Shown: positions 52,377-63,331 of the stretch, in pieces | Numbering within the stretch: position 1 is the first letter of the stretch | How the letters are laid out: every line of letters begins with the position of its first letter | Assembly: GCF_038396675.1 (NCBI RefSeq) | Contig: NC_088920.1 | Span: 30,746,001 to 30,810,000 of the forward strand | Source: Hydra vulgaris | Lineage: Eukaryota; Cnidaria; Hydrozoa; Anthoathecata; Hydridae | DNA length: 64,000 nt | Direction of reading: 5' to 3' | Notes under the pieces: model-generated | Database searches by the model: none | What the model was told of the DNA's origin: nothing | What the model saw: only the letters and a program-made list of their open reading frames with translations | Translations under genes and position numbers: made by a program

Positions 52377-53486
52377 TTACACTGATTTCAACTTCAAAAT
52401 GGATGCCCGATACAGAAGATATGCTTGTTGGGTGCCAAAATATCTCTACAATCGCCCGCACAGTTTTGTTAAGCATTGTTTAAAGCGAAAGTCCACTGCT
52501 GATTGCATGGATTTAAACAAAGTTGTATGATTAAACCTGGTATTTTTTCACAATCTAGTACCTTTGATACTTCAGTTCAATATTTTATATCATTTGGTGA
52601 TGAGATTAGTATGCCAAAATGTACCTGCGTTGATTGGCTATCAACAGCTTACTTATGCAAGCACTTTTTTGTTGTATTCCGGAAGTATCCTGCATGGTCT
52701 TGGAATGCTTTATCTGTTCTTTATAGGAATTCTCCATACTTGAATTTAGACGCCGAAAATTATGAAATAGAGCATGAAAAAACAACTTTTAACTCATTCA
52801 AGGCATTGTTGCCTCTAAAACAAGATCAGACTGTTATTGTCAATCAGAAACAGTCATGTAAATATGCTCAACCCATTTATTCTGGTGTAGATGTAAGGGA
52901 GATGTTAAATACAGTGAAAAATTTATCATTTGAGTTTGATGAAAACTCAGATGAAATCATGCTACTACACAAAACTCTTTCTTCACTTATTGAAAAGTTG
53001 AACAAAAAAAGAGTAAGAGAATCTGGTATTCCTGTTTGCCGGTTAAATGATAAATTAAGTAATTCATTAAAGGAACACATCCAAATACCTATTCGGAAAC
53101 CAATAAAACTTCCATTTAAACGTGTTGGATCTAGAAAAGTCGAGGCTATAGCTGCTTCAAAAATATTTATTACAGAAGAATTTTACTCAGCCGACACAGT
53201 TAAATTAGAAATTGTTGAAAAATCCATTAAAAATGATAGATTAATGGAGGAACAGGTAATTTTTCTTTCTGATAATGATGAAGAATTTTTTGAAGCAAAT
53301 GTAATTTATAAGACTAATCTTTCTGATGATGATTTGAATGATATTAAAACCAATCAGATGTTATCAGACACTGTGATCCATTCTGTTCAAAGTATGATTA
53401 ATGGTGTTTTTGGTTTACAGGATCCAGTTTTGGGTCAAAACTTATCATTTCATGCCGTCAAAGAATCTTTTGTACTAGTTGTCTAG
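52377..53486 (+). CDS. MULE transposase 3' exon with SWIM zinc finger
   Basis: The exon opens YTDFNFKMDARYRRYACWVP and YNRPHSFVKHCLKRKS. A frameshift near 52523 then leads into a 327-codon frame to TAG-type stop at 53486. The SWIM finger is MPKCTCVDW..YLCKHFFVVF (CxC..CxH, about 52611-52680), followed by WNALSVLYRNSPYLNLD, which is conserved in this family. The remaining 200 residues are acidic/Lys-rich with no recognised domain. SWIM fingers in MULEs are thought to bind DNA. A minisatellite starts directly after the stop. Confidence 0.75.
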
Positions 53487-54330
53487 AGTTAAGGTTATTT
53501 AGTTGATTAGAGTTAGAGTTAAGTTTATTTGGTTGACTAGAGTTAAGGTTATTTAGTTGATTAGAGTTAGTTAAGTTTATTTAGTTGATTAAAGAGATTT
53601 TATTTAGTTGTCTAGAGACAAGAATATTTAGTTGATTAGAGTTAATGTTATTTAGTTGTCTAGAGTTAAGGTTATTTAGTTGATTAGAGTTAAGGTTATT
53701 TAGTTGATTAGAGTTAATGTTATTTAGTTGCCTAGAGTTAAGGTTATATAGTTGATTAGAGTTAATGTTATTTAGATGTCTAGAGTTAAGGTTATTTAGT
53801 TGATTAGAGTTAGAGTTTATTTAGTTGACTAGAGTTAAGGTTATTTAGTTGATTAGAGTTAGTTAAGTTTATTTAGTCGATTAAATTTATTTTATTTAGT
53901 TGTCTAGAGACAAGAATATTTAGTTGATTAGAGTTAATGTTATTTAGTTGTCTAGAGTTAAGGTTATTTAGTTGATTAGAGTTAAGGTTATTTAGTTGAT
54001 TAGAGTTAATGTTATTTAGTTGCCTAGAGTTAAGGTTATTTAGTTGATTAGAGTTAAGTTTATTTAGTTGACTAGAGTTAAGGTTATTTAGTTGATTAGA
54101 GTTAGAGTTAAGTTTATTCAGTTGACTAGAGTTAAGGTTATTTAGTTGATTAGAGTTAAGGTTATTTAGTTGATTAAAGAGATTTTATTTAGTTGTCTAG
54201 AGAGAAGGATATTTAGTTGATTAGAGTTAATTTTATTTAGTTGTCTAGAGTTCAGGTTATTTAGTTAATTATAGTTAATGTTATTTAGTTGATTAGAGTT
54301 AATGTTAATTATGTTGTTGTTTAGAGTTAA
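53487..54330 (+). repeat. Minisatellite, about 24-bp units
   Basis: More than 30 copies of TTAGTTGATTAGAGTTAAGG TTAT variants, with TTGTCTAGAGTTAAGG and TTGACTAGAG alternates. A longer block (about 53480-53760) recurs at about 53790-54060, indicating a higher-order duplication of roughly 300 bp. Confidence 0.95.
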
Positions 54331-55734
54331 TTTTTTTACTTTTTATTTATTTTTTAAGTTTTCATCTAAAAATGTTAAACTTTGAACTTGTTTTCTTATT
54401 AAGATTAGGACTTAAAATATACTGTTTAATGTTGTAATAATGATTTACATTTTTTATAGAGGTATTTAAGGCAAGTGTCACATTTGCAATTTTGATTGGC
54501 GTATATGGTTTTTCTAAAGTTATACATGTGAAAAGGTAATTTTGTATTTACTCCCTTTTACATTATTATAAAACGTTATTCTATTATTATTAAGTCTTCA
54601 AAAACATATATGACACCTTTTGGATCTTTAAATCATCCTCTACAACATGATAAAAGCCCTCGTAACATAGTTGTACGATGAACGGTATATTATGTAAAAA
54701 CCGTATGATCCATTAATTAGGCAATGTAAACACACACATTCTAAAGGTTGCTTTTGTTGTGTTTTTTTTGTTGTTGTTTTTTTATAGTTTATCCTACTAT
54801 TTAAATAGTGTTATAGCAATTTTTTGTTTATTTTGAATTGTTGTATCATTAAATACCTTTTAATTACCTTTAAATACATTTTCTTTTAAATATTGTTATA
54901 CCCTGTTTAATTTGATAAGTTTATTTTTAAGGTCTCAATTTATTTACTTTTCGATTTTTTAAATAAAGATCTAATATTAGACATTTAAAAATAAAAGGCG
55001 TTTTTTATTTAAAAAAATACTGATAAAAAGATATTTTTAAAACCAATTTTATTTATATGTTTTGAAGGGTGGCTCTTGAAACAAAAATTTTGAAAAAACA
55101 TCTCCTACCCCTGAATGTATTGAATAAAATAATACTAACTTTATAATTAAAAATATATATTTTCGCGCCAATTCCGACACTACCGATTGTTAAGTCGTAG
55201 GTAAAAAAAATAAACAAGGTTTTAATGCGTCCGCGGAGGTATGATCGGTATGCTCAAAAAATTTTAAATACGTCATTGTTAGGGGTAGCTCAAGACCCTT
55301 TGAAATATGGCGGGTCCCTAAAATTTTGAAAAAATAAGTTATTCTAAGGAAGATTAACCTGGTACTCAAAACAAGCAAAACTATATAAAAATTTCAAAAA
55401 GAATACTAATTTTTTATAAAAATTGTTATTTTAAATTTAATTGCTTTTTAGATTTAATTGATTTTAAGCGATTATATAAAAAATGTTTTTTATAAAAAAA
55501 AAATTTTCAATCCAGTGTTATTTTACTATATTTAACACATTCAGGGTGTAGGAGATGATGTTTTTAAAAATTCCTGTTTTAAGTGCCAGTTGTTAATTTT
55601 TAGACTGTGCTTACAGACGAAAAATAAGTTCTTGACATTTGTTTGCAAAGTGCAGCCTTCTACTCGGTCTTGTAACATGTGGCCTTGCTATTTTCGGCCT
55701 TATTAATAACTCTGGTTAGAGCCAGATTTACCAA
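54331..55734. other. AT-rich sequence, nothing recognised
   Basis: No coding motif. A loosely similar GGGGTAGCTCAAGACC/GGGTGGCTCTTGAAAC pair (about 55067 and 55279) might mark a decayed repeat. Confidence 0.35.
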
Positions 55735-55925
55735 TAGACAGACTAGGTAAATCCAGCCCAGGGCTTTTCCAGCCTAGGACCAGACGTTTTAAGGGGTTTG
55801 TTAAAAATATTAAATTTTAAAAACGAGGATCTTTGTTTTATTATGCAATTTTATTAATTATAAATGATGCGGGCCCCAAATACTGATTCTACTGAAGGTC
55901 TCCGAGAATGTAAATCTGGATTTGA
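55735..55925. mobile_element. Possible small MITE
   Basis: AGCCAGATTTACCAAT at the left and GTAAATCTGGAT at the right are inverted around a 190-bp noncoding, GC-richer interior (CAGCCCAGGGCTTTTCCAGC). No target duplication was identified. Confidence 0.35.
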
Positions 55926-56203
55926 TCCTTGATCATATCAACAGACCAACGCATCAAATTTAGAATTGAACTCACATGAAGCGCTTTCAATATGCTCAAC
56001 TCTGGGAAAATATAATATATGGTCAGAGTAGGCATCAAACCTTAAAACAAGTATTTTAAAATCTACCCTAGTCATTACATAGCCTACTACATAGTCATTA
56101 GGATCATGGTTAGGGTATAGTTTTAAGTGATACTCGTTTTGCGTACAATATCTTTTTACTGACATTAAGGGATGGCTTGAAATACTCATCCTCCTAATGA
56201 GTC

Positions 56204-56373
56204 ACACCCTAGGACTATCAAAATATAAAGGTTTTGATAGTCCTAGGGTGTTCTAGATACCGATAACATAACTTAGGACTATCAAAATATAAAGATTTTG
56301 ATAGTCCTAAGTTATGTTCTAGATACCGAGAAAAATAGGATACCTATTTTTCTCGGTATCTAGAACATAACTT
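56204..56373. repeat. Chain of three overlapping hairpins
   Basis: Hairpin 1: arms 56204-56223 / 56232-56251 (ACACCCTAGGACTATCAAAA). Hairpin 2: 56265-56288 / 56295-56318 (AACATAACTTAGGACTATCA..). Hairpin 3: 56309-56339 / 56343-56373, 31-bp perfect arms with a 3-nt loop. The right arm of hairpin 2 overlaps the left arm of hairpin 3, and all share sub-blocks TAGGACTATCAAAAT and TTCTAGATACCGA. Confidence 0.95.
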
Positions 56374-56389
56374 ACCTATAAGAAATTCC

Positions 56390-57560
56390 TTTTTAGTCAT
56401 TATAGAGTTTTATAGCAAGTTCCATTTTATTTAAATTTTAAACTACTGCGTGCTTCAATTTATCTAGATTTGAGAGGTTAAAATAAAGTATTTATTTCCC
56501 GCTGTGTTACTTCAGGCTAACCGTTTTAGAAACCTAAGCGCACTTGTCAAAGCGTAGTTCAAGAACCACGATTTAGATTTAGCTTATGGCACGCGTGACA
56601 TCGGTAAATTTTGACACAGGAAAGCACCCAAATGCTATTTTAATTATAGTGCTCAGAAACAAGACCATTATGTCTTCCTAGAACTTCCGTTGAATATTTG
56701 TTTCAAATCATACTACTTAATTAAATAGCCTGATTTTTCAGGCGATGTAAAGTTTTAAAAATTCAAATGATATGTCGTGTGGAATATTTGCAATTAATAA
56801 AGTAAATATTTTGTTAAAAATATTAAGAAAAGCTCAAAATCTGAGCTTCGTAACATAATCCCAAGAGATTTTATTTTATATTAATTTGGACACCAGTATT
56901 TGGATAGTAGAAATCGTTGATACCTAGTTAAAACCACAACTACTAAATTCTAACCGCGAACAAGCTAGGCTAATTGAATAACACTTTGTTTAAAAATTTG
57001 AAAAAAGGTATTTTAATTGGTATTAAAATTTTATAGCTTGAAATTGGTAGAGAAAGTTGCCATGGTTGCCAGAGTCAAAGTTTCAATAAATCATAAAAAA
57101 CTCCCTTTGTATAGCTGTTGTTATTAAAATATTGTAAGACAAGTCAACTTTTTGCAAATTTTTTTTTATTTGAAAATAAAAAACTTTTTTAAAAAAAGAT
57201 TATTACTACAGTCTCGATAAGTCGGACTCTTATAGAAGATAGATAAATAGTATTAAAGTCTAAATAGACTTAGCGAATGTCTGTTCTATATAACATACTA
57301 AAAAAAGGACAGTCGAATATTCTTCAAAATTTGGATTACTAAATTGACTAAAAGGTGAAGTAACTAAACCAGTTAACTTCGGGGTACATTTATGGTCTTA
57401 ATTCTACTTAAATTTGTTCTAGATTAGCCAGATCAATTCCGGCCTTAAAAAGTCAAATTGACTGTGCTTATGCTAAAGAACTTTTTAAACCCAAGAACTA
57501 ACAAAAAGGGATATGCAATTTGATTCTTTCGAACTATTTCCATTTTTTTTAAAATAGCTC
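56390..57560. other. No gene recognised
   Basis: Moderately AT-rich, unique-looking sequence without clear coding frames, repeats or splice-bounded exons. Confidence 0.35.
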
Positions 57561-57565
57561 AAAAT

Positions 57566-58296
57566 CAGTAGCGTAAAGAGAGAGGCCAAAATTACGTAGC
57601 AAAAAAAATATATATATATATTGTTAAAAAGGCGCATTTTTTTCATTATTGAAAAAAATTATCCTGACGGGATACTCTGAGAATAGTCCTTTTGGGATAA
57701 CACAATGGGATACCTTAAAAAGATACCCTGGTGTAGACCCAGAGTGGAACTTCTTTTGGAATACCAGTCTCGGACGAGAGTTGGAGGTCTTCTTGTGTTC
57801 ATACTGTACCATAAGGCGCGAATCCATATTGTACTCGAGACGCCTATGACACACTTATATCGATAATGTATGTTTACCACCCTAATAATAAAGACCACAT
57901 GATAACTACTTATAAAACGAATAATTCTGCTCCATCACTGATACTGTCTACACATCACATTTACGTTTGACACTAACGACAATTTAGTAGAACAACAGTA
58001 AATGACTCTTACGTATCTGGACTATTGTTTATTGTTATTGTTTATTTTTACAACATTTTACTTATCAGTTTTTTAGTATTTTTCTACTTTAAGGCTCTTT
58101 GTTTTCCACTGGACAACTGTCCTTTTGTAATTTTATCTCCCTCTTTTTAACTTATAATTCATCTCTAAGGCGTTCACTGCTCGGTGCAGCTTCACTAAAA
58201 TGCATTGCATTTTCCAAAAAAAAAAAAAAGTTATTGTTAAAAAGGCACATTTTTTTCATTATTGCCCTAGGCGAAAAATTCCTTGCTACGCCACTG
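57566..58296. mobile_element. hAT-like MITE with GC-richer interior
   Basis: CAGTAGCGTAAAGAGAGAGG at the left and GCTACGCCACTG at the right (CAGTGGCGTAGC inverted) resemble hAT ends. A 30-bp direct repeat, TTGTTAAAAAGGCRCATTTT.., occurs at about 57621 and 58233. Between 57655 and 57850 composition is clearly GC-richer and open on both strands (66 aa plus, 76 and 79 aa minus), none recognised. No 8-bp duplication was found. Confidence 0.45.
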
Positions 58297-58299
58297 CTT

Positions 58300-59319
58300 A
58301 GGCAGGAAATAGAGAACCAACCCATTAAATCTTAATCTTATACATCTGGATAAGACCATTTGGTTACTAGAGGTCACTATTATTTGGTTATTAAATTAAC
58401 CATTAATAAATATGATCATTTTTTAGTAGAGTTTCCTTTTAAAAAATTATATTCTATTCAAGAAACGCATGTTTCATGTAAAGAAGAATAATAACAAAAC
58501 GAGTTAATTCGATCAAAGACCGCTTTAAAACAAAGTTCCATCATGGAAATTTCCGTATCGTCCATAGAAAAATCAAATTTTTTCATAATAGACTATTATG
58601 AAAAAATTTAATTTAAAAAAAAAAAATAAAATAAATAAAAGTTTGAAATATCTATTTTAATAGATTTATCAAAACAATATTTGATGTATTTAACAAAACA
58701 TTTTTTAACTTATTTAGATTGATGACTTGGTAACAAAAAGATGAGTAAAATAGTTTTTGCGGCTTTCCGTAAACAAAAGGTTTTATAAACATTGTTTTTT
58801 AAACAATCGGCATATTTTGCATAATTATACCTTAAGCGAATTACGCATAGTTACAAGTGGACTTTGATCGACATCTGAGTGATAGTTTCTTTTGCCAACC
58901 GCTTCACTCGACAATCTTTACCCATTTTCACTAATAAAACTAAGCTGATAAAATAACGCTATAACTGATTTAAATTGTCGTACTTGATGTAGCAACTTGT
59001 CGTACTTGATGTTACAAAAATTCTTAAAAAATTCATAAAGAAGCTGTTTAAGCTTGAACATTACAATTATAACACACATTAGGGTTGAGTAAAGGTAAAA
59101 TGTAGGATGTATACAGTTAAACAAGTGCGTTGTTATGGCGTTGCTAGGGATATCACGTTAAGATAGTTTATTTAAATAGACAAATTAAGATAGGTATAGG
59201 TTAATTTGCTACTTTTTAAAACAATTTTTATAATCATACACAGGTAAAAGTAGTTAAAAACAATTTTTTTTTTTTTTTGAAAATATTGAAATTTTAAGGG
59301 GGGATAGCCCCTTAATGTA
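58300..59319. other. No gene recognised
   Basis: AT-rich sequence. A small palindrome TTTTTTCATAATAG / CTATTATGAAAAAA lies at about 58578-58607. Confidence 0.35.
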
Positions 59320-60250
59320 TAATTTTTTGATGCAGCGTAACTAAGACTCAGAGAAACATCAAACTTTCTTAGCCGTTGTAAACTTAGTAACAGTTGAAAA
59401 CTCTTTATTTTCAAAAAGGTATAGAAATAAATATTCTAACCATGTATTAAAAGTTCAATATATAATTTAAGTTGAATTAAGAACGATTATGCTAATTTGT
59501 CAGGTATTACATGCTTCTTTTTTTAAGCACCTTTACTGAGACTTATAAGTTAATATTTTTTTATAGATTTTGTTTTGTTTCAATCTCTCTAATGTATAAA
59601 TTTTTAATGCCCCGTAACAGAGACTCATAGAAAAGTCAAACTTTCTAAGCCATAAACTTAAAAATGGTTTAGAAACCTTCATTTTCAAAAATATACAAAA
59701 ACAAAAATTCTAACTATGTATTAAATGTTTAATATTTAAGTTAAATTGAATTAAAAACGTTTATGCTTATCTGTCACATATTACACGCTTTTTTGTAAAC
59801 CACCTTTACTGAGGCTTATTACATTAATCTTTTTTCTAGATTTTGATTTGTGTTAAACTCTCTAATGTATAACTTTTTGATGCACTGTAACTGAGACACA
59901 GATAAAATTTAAATTTTCTAAGCTATTGTTAATTTAATGACGGTTGAGAAACCTTACATTTCAAAAATAGTCAAAAATAAATATTCTTATTATGTGTTAA
60001 AAGTTCAATATTTAATTTAAATTGAATTGTAACAATTATGCTTAATTGTCAGGTATTACATACTTCTTTTTTAAGACACCTTTACTGAGACTTTTTAAGT
60101 AAATTTTTTTCCAGATTTTGTTTTGTTTTAAACTCTCAAATGTATAATTTTAAGATGCACCGTAACTGAGACTCAGAGAAGAAAAAAAATCTTCCAAAGT
60201 TAAACCTTCCAAGGCATTGTAAACTTAATAACAGTTGCGAATCTCATTCA
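59320..60250 (+). repeat. Tandem array of the 'ACTGAGACT' family
   Basis: About four units of 260-280 bp (starts near 59325, 59600, 59875 and 60150). Each holds TTTTTGATGCACYGTAACTG AGAC, AAACTTTCTAAGCC, GTAAACTTAATAACGGTTGA-like sequence, TTTCAAAAATATA, ATTATGCTTAATTGTCAGG TATTAC and CACCTTTACTGAGACTT. The same units appear at 6.1-7.0, 10.5-10.9 and 22.7-22.9 kb. Confidence 0.85.
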
Positions 60251-60630
60251 TTTTTTCTCTTTTCCTTATCAAATCGAAAAAAAAAAAAAAAAAAATTGCT
60301 AAAACCCCTGGTTTTCTAAATGATCTGGATTTGCCCACGGCTTAGGATTCAGTAAATGTTTTTTAAAACGCAATAGCTAGCCTAGATTCTCTGCAAATAA
60401 AGGTAAATTTTGAAGAAAATAAAAAATAAAAAATTAACTGATAATTAGCTCAATTTATTTTTGACGTCCCCAAAAAATTGGATTAAAAAAATCTCTAAAG
60501 TCATAAGACTTGAACTGTTGTATTTTAGAAAGTTGTTTAATGGTAAATATTTAAAATTATGGTTAAAGAAAATAAGAAGATCGAAAAATAATAGAAAATC
60601 ACCATTTAACGAAATAAAAGTTTCAAAATA

Positions 60631-60668
60631 ATATATGTAACACACGCTATGGCGGGTGTTACATATAT
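60631..60668. repeat. Hairpin ATATATGTAACAC
   Basis: Perfect 13-bp arms (60631-60643 and 60656-60668) around ACGCTATGGCGG. Confidence 0.8.
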
Positions 60669-60764
60669 TATTGGCGCCCTTGAATACCGTCAAAATTATA
60701 AACATAATCACTTTGTTTTTGATTTCAAGTTTCATGCAGTAACATAACTTTTTTTAATCTTTTG

Positions 60765-60845
60765 TATTGGTTATTAAGGGGCTCGAAATCGGCTTATCGG
60801 TCATATCACTAAGCTACGCGGAAGAGCATTTAACTAGGAAGTTTA
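60765..60845 (-). mobile_element. tRNA-derived SINE head (minus strand)
   Basis: The minus strand reads GCGTAGCTTAGTGATATGACC (A-box-like) and then GATTTCGAGCCCC (B-box-like) at tRNA spacing. No intact acceptor stem is apparent, so it is taken as a SINE or tRNA relic. Confidence 0.45.
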
Positions 60846-60875
60846 CGCCACCCCCCATTTCAATGTCGCATTACT

Positions 60876-60876
<1 letters not shown>

Positions 60877-60951
<75 letters not shown>
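60877..60951. repeat. (TA)n array
   Basis: Uninterrupted TA tract. Confidence 0.95.
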
Positions 60952-60956
<5 letters not shown>

Positions 60957-61199
60957 TTGGCGTTAAAAAAATAATTACAACTTTTGCATTTGTAAAATAT
61001 ACAAATGGTGGGGACAAGAAAAAGACAAAATAGTCTTCATGCCAAGCCCCTAATACTCCCTAAATAGTATAGCCATTAAAAACTTGTCATTAAAAATGTT
61101 ATCAAAGACCAATAAATAAATATAGCTTCAGAAAAAGTCCTCCATTTTTTGATTACTTAAATTTGTTTCGTTTAGTTTTAATTCAAAATTATTTATTTA

Positions 61200-61259
61200 T
61201 ACGGAGCATAGTAATCAGAAACGGCATTTTAATGCCGTTTCTGATTACTATGCTCCGTA
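61200..61259. repeat. Perfect 29-bp hairpin
   Basis: Arms 61200-61228 and 61231-61259 (TACGGAGCATAGTAATCAGA.. and exact complement) around TT. There are no mismatches. Confidence 0.95.
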
Positions 61260-61597
61260 ATTGGGGGCCTCTAGCTGTGAAAGAAAACTTAGTGGTTTGA
61301 AAATGAGTTTTAGCTTAAATATAATTATTGTTTGCATGTCTAGTAAGATATTTGTGCTGTATTTTTTTAAATAGTGTTTTAAAAACATTTAACATCGTGT
61401 CATTATTAATTTTGTACATAAAAATGAAATGATGATATATATTTATTTGGTAAACACTCAAAATTTTTAGATTAATAATTAGTGTTTGTGAATTAGAAAA
61501 ACAGTCTGCTTTGAATATTATCTTTATGGCATGTTTTTGTTTGTTGAACAGTTTGTTGAGTTTTTTTTTATTGGTGCTGCACCAAGCAATGTTAACA

Positions 61598-61817
61598 CAG
61601 GCCCGTAAGAACAGAAGTTATATTGGGGGGAGGGGGGGGAAGAGGGGGGGGCAGAAGGGCAATGCTGGATTAAGAGGCCCCGAAATAGTTTTAAGGGCCT
61701 TTTTTTTTTAGTCGCTCTTAGTCATTTTTTAGTCAATTTTTGAAAAATTATTGAGGGGAGGGGGGGAATGTCCCTGCTATCTCCCCCCCCCCCCATCCCC
61801 CGGTTGCTATGGGCCTG
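61598..61817. mobile_element. G/C-tract MITE
   Basis: The ends CAGGCCCGTAAGAAC and GTTGCTATGGGCCTG are near-inverted (CAGGCCC core). The interior has long G runs (61626-61651, 61755-61767) and a C run (61787-61801), giving quadruplex-forming potential on both strands. hAT-like by end sequence; no target duplication found. Confidence 0.5.
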
Positions 61818-61904
61818 TTATCATAATTAAGACAACAATGAATAAAAGATAAGTAGATATACTTAGTAGATAGTAGATATAAAGTATTGCAATATTTTTA
61901 GAAA

Positions 61905-61975
61905 TTTTAGAACAGCATAGAACCATAAACCTCTTCTTTCTCAGCTAAAATTCTAACCACTGTGCCACGATTCTT
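61905..61975 (-). mobile_element. tRNA-derived SINE head (minus strand)
   Basis: The minus strand reads CGTGGCACAGTGGTTAGAAT, a strong tRNA A box, followed after about 30 nt by GAGGTTTATGGTTCTATGC, a weak B box. It resembles but is not identical to the copy at 12166. Confidence 0.55.
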
Positions 61976-61989
61976 AAAATTATGCTTAA

Positions 61990-62780
61990 CGATTTTTTAA
62001 GATTTTTAAAAGTTAGACAAAATTTTGTTTAATAAAATCAAGCAATGATCAAAATGAAACTTTGATAAATACAATTGCACAAAAAATTCTCTACAAAATA
62101 ATAACTGATTAGAGCAGTTAAATTATAACTGTTTAGAGCGGCGCAATATATTATTGAATTGATTTTCAAACGAGAATTGAATATGTTGAAACTCAAGTCA
62201 TTATGGAGTTGATATTAGAACTAAGAATTTAATGTAACATCATCAAAACTGCACCCTACTTCGTATGTTGTCTTTTAACCAAAAGATAAGACAATGGGGT
62301 TTCCAAATATAAAAGTTTTATTTTCTTAAATACAGCAGTTCATTATCATGTAAATACTATACGTATATCCTATATTTTGCAGCCTTTTACCTATATTTTG
62401 AAGCTTTTTACCGGAAATCAAAATTATATTAGGTATTTAGTTCATTTGTTGTTATTGTATTTGCCACAAATCGTGCAATATATTAAAAAAAACTACGCAC
62501 CAAAAAATACCTCAGATGTCAAACAAAAATATGTCCCAAATTCAAGACTAAAAAGATTAAAAAAAAATTTGTGAAATATAATTGCAGCCTAAAGTCAAGT
62601 CCCAACACTTGTGCAAAAAAAAAAAAGATTTACTTCAAAATATCACCAATACCGGGACATGCGAATTTCATTGTTTTGAATCCGTCATATGATAAGCAAA
62701 CATACATAAATACTAATTACCTTAAAAAAAACTTGAGTATAGGAAAGTCCCAGTTGCTGGAAGCCAAAAAAAGATTTTAC
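61990..62780. other. No gene recognised
   Basis: AT-rich sequence with only short frames lacking recognisable motifs. Confidence 0.35.
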
Positions 62781-62788
62781 TAAAGGTG

Positions 62789-62898
62789 CAGATGTATGTA
62801 TGAATGTATGTATGTATGTATGTATGTATGTATGTATGTATGTATGTATGTATGTATGTATGTATGTATGTATGTATGTATGTATGTATGTATGTATG
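62789..62898. repeat. (TGTA)n tetranucleotide array
   Basis: About 26 near-perfect units. The Tyr-Val-Cys-Met frames across it are artefacts. Confidence 0.97.
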
Positions 62899-63331
62899 GA
62901 AGAACTATTACCAACTTACCGAACCGCATACTTCTTTACGCGACTCCTTATCGGCTCTTTTTTTTTTATCGGCTCATTCAAGTGGTTCGATAATTTTTTC
63001 AACTTATTTTGCATCATTGTTTCTATATCCACACAGTGGTCCGAACTAAATTGAGCCGATAAGTTGGTGTTAGTATTTTTTACACTTACACATAATTCTC
63101 GCAAATTCCATCTTTATTGAACCCTTAAAGGAACTGTTAGATTTATTCGTTATCAATATTATTAGGCATTATATATTTAATATTAGCGATGAAAAACATA
63201 AATTATAAATAAAAATAAATACTTTAATGACTTACATATCTTACTCTTTCGCTACCGGTAGTTTTGCGCTTTTTTTACTACTTTGTTTAATTTTATATGC
63301 GCTTACATTTTATTATTAATTAATTTTAAAA

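Noticed and set aside
62796-63054. Tyr-Val-Cys-Met repeat proteins
   Set aside because: They are translations of the (TGTA)n array in three frames.
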